Shown here: positions 57,923 to 64,000 of the stretch, piece by piece
How positions within the stretch are numbered: position 1 is the first letter of the stretch
Layout: every line of letters begins with the position of its first letter
NCBI GenBank assembly: GCA_022072085.1
Contig: JAJVII010000045.1
Coordinates: 1 to 64,000 of the forward strand
Source: Phycisphaerae bacterium
GTDB lineage: Bacteria; Planctomycetota; Phycisphaerae; JAJVII01
Direction of reading: 5' to 3'
Length of the DNA stretch: 64,000 bases
Notes under the pieces: generated by a model
Databases searched by the model: none
What the model was told of the DNA's origin: nothing
The model's input: the letters and a program-made list of their open reading frames with translations, nothing else
Position numbers and translations under genes: made by a program

Positions 57923-58195
57923 CTACTCCTCGTCGAACTTGCGTCTGACCAGGGCGGTCAGGGCGTTGAGGGCCTCGGCGGCGTCATCGCCGTCGGCTCG
58001 CAGCGTCAGTTGCGTGCCCTGGGTGGCCGCCAGCAGGAGCATCTGCATGATGCTCTTGCCGTCGACGGTTTCCTTGCCCTTGACGACCTGGATGGCGCTG
58101 CTGAACTTGCTGGCGACGTCGACAAAGGCCATGGCCGGCCTGGCGTGCAGCCCCAGCTTGTTGCAGATTGTCACCTCGCAGGTCGCCTCAGCCAT
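57923..58195 (-). CDS. ptsH: HPr phosphocarrier protein
   Basis: 90 residues from the ATG at 58195. Active-site His is in NKLGLHARPAMAF. The regulatory-serine region KSIMQMLLLAATQGT keeps Ser at the HPr-kinase site, although the following motif differs from the Gly-Val-Met of Gram-positive HPr. It accepts phosphate from enzyme I and delivers it to the adjacent EIIA. Confidence 0.95.
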   Translation of the reverse strand: MAEATCEVTICNKLGLHARPAMAFVDVASKFSSAIQVVKGKETVDGKSIMQMLLLAATQGTQLTLRADGDDAAEALNALTALVRRKFDEE

Positions 58196-58255
58196 GGTCA
58201 CTGCCGATCTGGACGGGCCCACGGGCCCGGCGCGAAACAGTCCGCGATCCCGAAC

Positions 58256-58735
58256 TCACGATCCCGAGTTGAGCGTGGAGTCGGCTTCCTGCACCAGGTC
58301 GACAATCTCGCCCTTGGCGTTGGCCTGGCGCATGAACCGGCGGAAGTTGTCCCGCTGCAGGTGGCGGAAGATGGTTTCCATCGCCTGCAAGTGCTGCTCG
58401 GGCTGGTCCGGCGGGCTGAGCAGGAGGACCACCGAGTAGACTGGCGCCTGGTCGAGGGCGTTGAAGTCGATCCCTTCGGCCGATCGGCCGATCGTGGCGG
58501 TGACCTTCTTGACCGCGGCGTGCTTGGCATGCGGCATGGCGACGCCTTTGCCCATGCCGGTGGTCGCGACGCGTTCGCGTTCCAGGACGGCTTCGATCAG
58601 TTCGTCTACCTTGGACCGGGGGACGTCGCCCGCATCGGCCAGCGACTGGACCAGTTCGGCAATTGCTCCGTCCCGGTCCGTCGCTGTCAGGTCGGCGATT
58701 ATGGCCTTGGTTGATATGAAGTCTGTCAGCTTCAA
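58256..58735 (-). CDS. ptsN: PTS EIIA of the PtsN (nitrogen-regulatory) type
   Basis: 159 residues. The phosphorylatable His is in TGMGKGVAMPHAKH, the fructose/nitrogen EIIA signature. There is no EIIB or EIIC, as in PtsN-type regulators that work by protein-protein contacts. Its position after hpf mirrors the hpf-ptsN order of proteobacterial rpoN operons. Confidence 0.93.
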   Translation of the reverse strand: MKLTDFISTKAIIADLTATDRDGAIAELVQSLADAGDVPRSKVDELIEAVLERERVATTGMGKGVAMPHAKHAAVKKVTATIGRSAEGIDFNALDQAPVYSVVLLLSPPDQPEQHLQAMETIFRHLQRDNFRRFMRQANAKGEIVDLVQEADSTLNSGS

Positions 58736-58789
58736 GACGATGCTCCTGCAATGGGGACACTCATCCGAAACGGCCCCGGAGCTGCCATG

Positions 58790-59095
58790 TCACTGGGCCG
58801 GATGTTTCCGGTTTCGGAACTTTTCCTTGTGGTCGGTGAGCTGCCGCTCCATCTTGTGGACGGCTGCGTCAAGCGCCGACCGGAGGGTCTCCTCGCTGGC
58901 CGTCGCCACCAACTCGACGTTCCTTTCCGCGTTGACCAGTATTTCGACATCGAACGTCGTGTCGGTCCGGTCCACGATCACCTCGATCTCCTGGATGCGA
59001 TCGTAGTAGCGGGTCAGACGCCCCGCCTTTTCCTCGATCGTCTCCTTGCTCTCCTGGGTCAGGTTGATCCGTTGCGCGGTAATGACGACCTGCAT
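58790..59095 (-). CDS. hpf: Ribosome hibernation promoting factor, short form
   Basis: 101 residues from the ATG at 59095 (ribosome site ggaga). MQVVITAQRINLTQESKETIEEKAGRL (in part), FDVEILVNAERNVELVATAS and LRSALDAAVHKMERQLTDHKEK are canonical RaiA/HPF blocks. It lacks the long C-terminal domain that dimerises ribosomes by itself. First gene of the ptsN-ptsH-ptsI run. Confidence 0.95.
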   Translation of the reverse strand: MQVVITAQRINLTQESKETIEEKAGRLTRYYDRIQEIEVIVDRTDTTFDVEILVNAERNVELVATASEETLRSALDAAVHKMERQLTDHKEKFRNRKHPAQ

Positions 59096-59164
59096 ATCGT
59101 GTCTCTCCAGAGGGATTTTCGTCCGCGCCGGCGGGGCCTTGCTCACGTCGTCCGCGCCATGCGG

Positions 59165-59195
59165 CGAAGTACTATAACATAATCAATCGTGGCAG
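59165..59195 (-). promoter_or_regulatory. Candidate promoter for the hpf-pts run
   Basis: On the minus strand a TATAGT box near 59170 lies 17 bases downstream of TTTCCT, in the only A+T-rich patch of the 162-bp gap. The -35 is weak. Confidence 0.3.
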
Positions 59196-59230
59196 GAAAA
59201 CGCAAACCGGCCACACGCGGCGGCCGGCCT
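59195..59230 (-). terminator. Rho-independent terminator of the DUF502 gene
   Basis: Read on the minus strand, a CCGGCC/GGCCGG stem (plus-strand 59207-59212 and 59222-59227) is followed by TTTGCGTTTT. It lies 28 bases after the stop of the DUF502 gene. Confidence 0.75.
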
Positions 59231-59257
59231 TTCTGCTGTCGCTCGACTGTCCGCCGG

Positions 59258-60088
59258 TCACGGCCGCGCCGACGCGTCGCCCAGCACCGGCGCCGGGCGG
59301 CTCGATCCGTCGGCCATCCGCGGCGGCTGCACCACCCCGCCGCTGATCGTGAAACGCAGCGCCTGGTCCACCGTCAGGTTGACGTCGTACACGTCGCTGC
59401 GCGGCACCTGGATCACGTAGCCGGTCACCGGCGTCGGCGAGGAGGGGATGAACACCGCCAGCATCTCCGTGCCGGTCATCCGGTTCATCTCGTCCAGCCC
59501 CAGCCCGGTCACCAGGCCCAGCGACCAGCACCCCTTGCGCGGGTATTCCACCATCACCACGCGGGAATACTCCAGCGGGCGCTCGTTGAGCACAAAGTCC
59601 GTCACCTGCTTGACGTAGGGGTAGACCTGCTTGATCCCGGGCACCCGCTGGAGCATCCGCTCGATCACCCGCCAGCCGGTCCGACCCAGGAAACTGCCCG
59701 TCAGCAGCCCGACGATGAAGACGAGAATCAGGGCCAGCACCATCCCCGTCCAGCCCAGCCAGTGCGCGTCCCAGTAGGCGGCCAGCAGGTCGGCCTTCTT
59801 TGCGGTCAGCCGCTTCTCGAGCGGCAGGCTGCCCCGGTAGGGCTCCAGCGTGTTCTGGTCGACGAACGGGGCGATGGCGTGCTGCATCACCTTGTTCAGC
59901 GGCTCGGCGACGTAGGTGTCCAGGATGTTGTAGGCCCACAGCAGGATGATCAGCGTCAGCAGCGTCGGGAGCAGGACCGCCAGCCCGCGTCCGAGAAAGC
60001 GGCTGAGCAGCCCGCGCGGTTTCTTGGGCTTGGTCGGTGTGGTCCGCAGGGGCAGGCCTGGAGGGAGTTTGCTCTCTTGCGTGTCCAT
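59258..60088 (-). CDS. DUF502 membrane protein
   Basis: 276 residues. Two transmembrane segments (LAVLLPTLLTLIILLWAYNIL and GMVLALILVFIVGLLTGSFLG) and the conserved DUF502 blocks LQRVPGIKQVYPYVKQVTDF, VVMVEYPRKGCWSLGLVTG and VFIPSSPTPVTGYVIQVP. Function unknown; the family is widespread in bacteria and plant plasma-membrane relatives (COV). Confidence 0.92.
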   Translation of the reverse strand: MDTQESKLPPGLPLRTTPTKPKKPRGLLSRFLGRGLAVLLPTLLTLIILLWAYNILDTYVAEPLNKVMQHAIAPFVDQNTLEPYRGSLPLEKRLTAKKADLLAAYWDAHWLGWTGMVLALILVFIVGLLTGSFLGRTGWRVIERMLQRVPGIKQVYPYVKQVTDFVLNERPLEYSRVVMVEYPRKGCWSLGLVTGLGLDEMNRMTGTEMLAVFIPSSPTPVTGYVIQVPRSDVYDVNLTVDQALRFTISGGVVQPPRMADGSSRPAPVLGDASARP

Positions 60089-60162
60089 AAGGCCTCGTGG
60101 CGCCGGGTCAATCCGCCGCCATCCTAGCGATGGCCGTCTGCGCGGTCAATAGAGCCGTGGCG

Positions 60163-61626
60163 TCACGCGGGGGTGGGTTCGGCGATCTGACGCGGCGTCT
60201 TGCGCGACACCTTCAGCGCCGCCAGCAGCCGCCGCCAGCGCGGCGTGTCGGTCTTGACCGGCCCGAACTTGGCGATGTCGCGGGGAACCTGGTTGCTGGC
60301 GATCCGCTTCCACCCCTTGTTCATGCCGTGCACGAACAGCGTCGTCGTCAGCGACCGCGTCATCCGCCAGGTCCGCCAGGTGCGCTTCCAGACCCAGCTC
60401 TTGGTGGCTGCCAGGTAGCGCATCTCGCAGATGGCCTCGTCCAGTTCCGCTGCGGTCATCTTGCGCGGGTTGTAGACCGTCTCGGTGAAGGTGAACCGCT
60501 CCCAGTCCTGCGGGTAATTGGTCGCGAAGATGCGGCCCTCGGACATGAACCGCTCGTACATTTTCGTGCCTGGCAGCGGCGTGAGGTTGGTGATCTGGAT
60601 GATGTCCACGCCCAGGCGGATGGCTTCGGTCAGCGTGTCTGCGACGGAGTACTGGTCGTCGCCGTCGCCGCCGGCGATGAACCCGCCGATCAGCGAGATG
60701 CCCGCCCCATGGAAGCCGTCGATCAGCTCCTGGTAGCGGTCGAGGTTCTTGCGGTTGATCCCCTTGTGATACTCGCGCAGGTTCTCGCGGTTGAACGTCT
60801 CGAACCCGACGAACATGCCGCGGCATCCGCACTTGTAGGCCTTGCGCAGCCCGTCGGCGTCGTCACCCATGTTGATCGTCGTCTGGCTGAACCACAGCCG
60901 CCGCCGGTTCCCCTTGGCCCCGATGCGGTCCATCAGTTCCTTGGCCCAGACCGCGTGCTTCTCGCCCACGCCGAAGAAGTTGTCGTCCACCACGAAGATG
61001 AACGGCTTGGTCGTCTGGTTCCACTCCTCGATGATGTCGTCCATCGGACGGCGGCGGATCGGCGCCCCGTTGAAGTTGGTCACCGAGCAGTACTCGCACC
61101 CCACCGGGCAGCCGCGCGACGTCTGGATGCACGACACGTCGTACTTCCCGTTCACCGGGTCCAGGTTCTGCCGCGCCCGTCCGATCCCGGCCGTCAGCTC
61201 CGCCAGCGAGCCCTGGTATCGCTTCTGCATGCGACCGGCCGCCGCGTCGTTCACGATGCCCGGCCAGATCAGGTCGCACTCGCCGATCGCCACCGAGTCG
61301 AAGTGCGTCGCCGCCTCGTCGGGAACCGCCGACGCGTGCGGGCCGCCCATGATGCAGGGGATGCCCGCCTTGCGGGCCATCGCGGCGATCTCATACGCCC
61401 GCGTCGCCCCCGACGTGTAGCCGGTCACCGCGACCAGGTCGTAGCGGTCCTTGCGGATGTTGGCGTTGGTGAAGTCCGCCCCGAAGCACTCGTCGATCAA
61501 CTCGACCTCGTGGCCCGGCGGCACGAGCTGGGCCAGCACCTGCAGCCCGAGCTGCGGGATGAACGTCCCGATCGTGTGGTACCCGTCCGACAAACGCGTG
61601 ATGGGGTTAATCAGCGCGATTCGCAT
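60163..61626 (-). CDS. B12-binding radical SAM protein
   Basis: 487 residues from the ATG at 61626. An N-terminal cobalamin-binding Rossmann domain (ALINPITRLSDGYHTIGTFIP, VAVTGYTSGATRAYEIAAMA in part, MGGPHAS) is followed by the radical SAM domain with the cluster motif CPVGCEYC (CxxxCxxC). FIFVVDDNFF and GCRGMFVGFETFNRENLREY (in part) are family blocks. The C-terminal segment suggests a lipid- or hopanoid-type methylase or ring-forming enzyme; the substrate is not known. Confidence 0.88.
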   Translation of the reverse strand: MRIALINPITRLSDGYHTIGTFIPQLGLQVLAQLVPPGHEVELIDECFGADFTNANIRKDRYDLVAVTGYTSGATRAYEIAAMARKAGIPCIMGGPHASAVPDEAATHFDSVAIGECDLIWPGIVNDAAAGRMQKRYQGSLAELTAGIGRARQNLDPVNGKYDVSCIQTSRGCPVGCEYCSVTNFNGAPIRRRPMDDIIEEWNQTTKPFIFVVDDNFFGVGEKHAVWAKELMDRIGAKGNRRRLWFSQTTINMGDDADGLRKAYKCGCRGMFVGFETFNRENLREYHKGINRKNLDRYQELIDGFHGAGISLIGGFIAGGDGDDQYSVADTLTEAIRLGVDIIQITNLTPLPGTKMYERFMSEGRIFATNYPQDWERFTFTETVYNPRKMTAAELDEAICEMRYLAATKSWVWKRTWRTWRMTRSLTTTLFVHGMNKGWKRIASNQVPRDIAKFGPVKTDTPRWRRLLAALKVSRKTPRQIAEPTPA

Positions 61627-61850
61627 GCGGCGTCCCTGGGCAAGCCCTGACAAAGCGGAGGAAGCCTCGATGGTCGGCAGCGGCCGGGGCTCGTCGGCCG
61701 GGCTGGTGTTCCGCATTCTGAACCTTCATCGCACAACAGGTCACAGTACGCCGCTGCCGTGCCCCTGTCAAAAGAAAAGGCCTCAAACGCCCCCGCCGCT
61801 TGACCCGGCTCAGCCTGATCGTTAACTTCCACCTCCGGTCCGGAGGTCCG

Positions 61851-63197
61851 ATGGCCGACGTCTCGCGCATCCTGCTCGACTGCACCGACACCCGCTCGCG
61901 CGGACTCAAGACCGGCATCCAGCGGGTGGTCCGCAACATCGTCAACTGCTCGCTCGAACGTCCGCCCGCCGGCGTAACCTGCCAGCCGGTCGTCATCAGC
62001 GACGGGCGGCTGCTGCCCGTGGGACGCATCGGGCGGCGGGCGGCGTTTGCCTATCGCCTGCTCGCCGGGCCGCTGGTCGTCTACCGCATCCTGCGGCGGT
62101 CCATCCTCCGCGTGCTGCCGTTCGATCCGCTGCGGCGGTTCCTGTTCAACCAACCCGCCGAGCCCGGCCTGGCCCGCATGCTTCGCGCCCTGTGGCGGGG
62201 GCTGACCTGGCCGGTGCGGGCCGTTCGGCCGGCGCGGCACGGCTACATCCAGCCGCGCCCCGGCGACGTCCTGGTGCTCCTGGATGCGTCGGTGCTCTAC
62301 GACCCCTGGCCGGCCGCCCGCGCCGTCAGGCAGGCCGGCGGCGTCGTCATCACGATCGTCTACGATCTCATTCCGATCCAGGCGTGCCGCGACGAGCGAT
62401 ATTCGTTTCACCGCGCGTTTCCCGCCTGGCTGGACGCGGCTCTGTCCGAGAGCGACGGCATCATCACCATCTCGCGGACCGTCGCCGATGAGATTGCCGA
62501 CGAGGTGCGGCGGCGCGGGCTTTCCGAACGCCTGGGGCCCGGGCGGATCGACTGGTTCCACCTCGGCTACGACCTGGACGAGGCCACGGGCCGTCGGCCC
62601 CGGCGCGAGATCGAGGCCATCTTCGACGATGCCGGCCGCGACGGCGGCGGGGTCTACGTCACGGTCGGTTCGCTTACCGCCCGCAAGAACCACGTGACTG
62701 TCCTGGAGGCGTTCGAGCGGCTCTGGCAGCGCCACCCGCAGGCCCGTTGGGTTGCGCTGGGCCAGATGACCGTTTGCGCCGACGAGTTCCTCGCCCGCCT
62801 GCGAAACAGCGGGCAGCAGCAGCGGCGGGCCTTCCTGTTCAACGACGCGACCGACGCGGAACTGGAATTCTGCTACCGCCGCGCCCGCGCGACGGTGCAG
62901 GCCAGCAGGTCCGAGGGGTTCGGCCTGCCGGTCGTGGAGGCTCTCACCCGCGGCTGCCCTGTGCTGCTCAGCGACATCCCGGTCTTCCGCGAGGTGGCTG
63001 GCCCGTTCGCGTCCTACTTCCCCCCCGACGCCCCGGACCGGTTGGCCGACCTGCTGGCGGCGATGGAGGAGGGACGCCCCGACCCGGACCGTCACCCCCC
63101 GTCCGAGTTCACATGGCCCGACTGGCGCCAGGCGACGGACCGCCTCCTGGCGATCGTTCGCGAAATGTCCGAAGGCGTGACCCGTTCGCGCGAATGA
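61851..63197 (+). CDS. Family 4-type glycosyltransferase
   Basis: 448 residues from the ATG at 61851 with ribosome site ggagg. N-terminal DCTDTRSRGLKTGIQRVVRNIV, and the C-terminal donor-site segment ASRSEGFGLPVVEALTRGCPVLLSDIPVFREVAG (in part), with the E-x7-E spacing of the GT4 (retaining GT-B) family. VGSLTARKNHVTVLEAFERLW is the nucleotide-binding start. It probably adds a hexose during polysaccharide or glycan synthesis. Confidence 0.9.
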   Translation: MADVSRILLDCTDTRSRGLKTGIQRVVRNIVNCSLERPPAGVTCQPVVISDGRLLPVGRIGRRAAFAYRLLAGPLVVYRILRRSILRVLPFDPLRRFLFNQPAEPGLARMLRALWRGLTWPVRAVRPARHGYIQPRPGDVLVLLDASVLYDPWPAARAVRQAGGVVITIVYDLIPIQACRDERYSFHRAFPAWLDAALSESDGIITISRTVADEIADEVRRRGLSERLGPGRIDWFHLGYDLDEATGRRPRREIEAIFDDAGRDGGGVYVTVGSLTARKNHVTVLEAFERLWQRHPQARWVALGQMTVCADEFLARLRNSGQQQRRAFLFNDATDAELEFCYRRARATVQASRSEGFGLPVVEALTRGCPVLLSDIPVFREVAGPFASYFPPDAPDRLADLLAAMEEGRPDPDRHPPSEFTWPDWRQATDRLLAIVREMSEGVTRSRE

Positions 63198-63201
63198 GGC
63201 G

Positions 63202-64000
63202 TTACGTCTGCTTCCCCCCGAAGCCCGCGCGCCTGAGCACCGGCAGCCCCTCGCGGGCCGCCTGCTGGGGGTCGTCGGTGCAGGTGTAAAGTTCCACCGT
63301 CGCGTAGCGGTCGTAGCCGTCGGCCTCCAGGGCCGCATGGGCCGCGGCAAAGTCGTAGCTGCCGCGCCCGGGAATCAGGTGGTAGTGCTTGCGCCCGGGC
63401 AGGTCCTCGACGTGCACGTTCCAGATTCGCCCGAACAGCCGCCGCACCGCGTCGCCGGCCGACTCCCCGCCGACGTGGGCGTGGCCGAGGTCGAGGTTGG
63501 CCCCCAGCAGCGGCGAGCCGACGCGAGCGATCAGCTCGGCCAGTTCCGCCGACGTCTCAATGAACAGCGCCGGCTCGGTCTCAATGCCGACGCGAATGCC
63601 GCCGAGGCGGCCAGCCGTCTCGCAGACGCGCTTGAGGCCCTCCACCAGCATCGGCCAGGCCCGGTCGGGGTGCATCAGCAGTCGGCCGGAGGTGATCGAG
63701 ATGTTCTCCGCGCCCAACCACGCGGCGATCTGAAGCGCCTGGCCGATCAGCGTGTGCCGGTCGGCCCTCATCCGTTCGTCCGGCGAAACCAGTGACGGCT
63801 CGAAAAAGGGCTCCGGCGGCGCGTCGGTGAAGTAACCGAAATTACAGTTCGCGTTGATGTTGCTGATGCCCAGACCCAGCCGATCCAGCCTCGCCCGCAG
63901 GCGGTCGGCATCGGCCCGGCTGAAATCGCCCGGCCAGATGTGCGGCTTGTCGGCCAGCAGTTCCACGCCGTCGTATCCTGCCGCCGCGATGTCATCCACC
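63202..64000 (-). CDS. Xylose isomerase-like TIM-barrel protein, incomplete
   Basis: At least 265 residues; the gene runs off the right edge, so its start is unseen. Typical barrel blocks: AAGYDGVELLADKPHIWPGDFS, VGIETEPALFIETSAELAELIARVG, GANLDLGHAHVGGE, VHVEDLPGRKHYHLIPGRGSYDF and YATVELYTCTDDP (in part). The Glu, Asp-x-x-His, His and Glu metal residues are present. It converges with the glycosyltransferase gene with a 4-bp gap. Confidence 0.85.
   Translation of the reverse strand, partial: VDDIAAAGYDGVELLADKPHIWPGDFSRADADRLRARLDRLGLGISNINANCNFGYFTDAPPEPFFEPSLVSPDERMRADRHTLIGQALQIAAWLGAENISITSGRLLMHPDRAWPMLVEGLKRVCETAGRLGGIRVGIETEPALFIETSAELAELIARVGSPLLGANLDLGHAHVGGESAGDAVRRLFGRIWNVHVEDLPGRKHYHLIPGRGSYDFAAAHAALEADGYDRYATVELYTCTDDPQQAAREGLPVLRRAGFGGKQT

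Overview
This window is 64 kb of very G+C-rich, densely coded bacterial DNA on both strands, with no rRNA, tRNA or CRISPR seen. The gene content points to a Gram-negative-type envelope: murG, an outer-membrane beta-barrel protein, several lipoproteins, RseP and a CreD-like protein. Short T-T-Q-P motifs recur in exported proteins, and there are serine/threonine kinase, SpoIIE-type phosphatase, CHASE2-cyclase and FecR genes. Together these suggest Planctomycetota, probably a Phycisphaerae-like lineage; this is an inference from gene style, not from a marker gene.

The most remarkable region is 1.4-7.9 kb. A plus-strand gene run encodes a four-helix membrane protein, a Ser/Thr kinase with two zinc ribbons, three basic-then-acidic helical proteins built on about 200-residue modules that look like ESCRT-III (Snf7/Vps2) subunits, a two-helix membrane protein, and an AAA ATPase with an N-terminal MIT-like helical domain and a Vps4/CdvC-like core and C-terminal tail. 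I read this as a candidate bacterial ESCRT-III/Vps4-type membrane-remodelling operon. A GxxExxY cassette bounded by about 30-bp inverted repeats (5070-5533) lies inside it. The first ESCRT-like gene has a strong internal ribosome site and ATG that would release a free 199-residue module. A separate SPFH-like/beta-propeller gene lies at 10.3 kb.

8-24 kb: a uroporphyrinogen-decarboxylase-family protein, a PAS-GGDEF diguanylate cyclase, the SPFH-like protein, an Rrf2 regulator, an outer-membrane protein with lipoprotein, FecR and CHASE2-adenylate cyclase, an epimerase, a GNAT, a Nudix hydrolase overlapping a rhomboid protease, a hicBA toxin-antitoxin pair, dapB and threonine synthase. 24-32 kb: a DUF4160/DUF2442 pair, groES-groEL, a receiver-domain protein, a RelE/ParE-type toxin-antitoxin pair, a fatty-acid desaturase and rmuC. 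32-43 kb: dxr overlapping rseP, a HAMP-SpoIIE phosphatase, a DUF2231 protein, a copper P-type ATPase, a TIM-barrel protein and a fused two-domain ABC permease.

43-51 kb, minus strand: a CreD-like protein, a half-length EPSP-synthase-like protein, a LOG-family protein and def (translationally coupled), a Dabb protein overlapping aconitase, and a LEA-2 lipoprotein. 51-59 kb: a PocR/GAF/SpoIIE phosphatase, then a minus-strand run hpf-ptsN-ptsH-ptsI-DUF2344-rng, which combines a regulatory phosphotransferase chain with ribosome hibernation and RNase E/G. 59-64 kb: a DUF502 membrane protein, a B12-radical SAM protein, a glycosyltransferase and a second TIM-barrel isomerase-like gene cut by the window edge.
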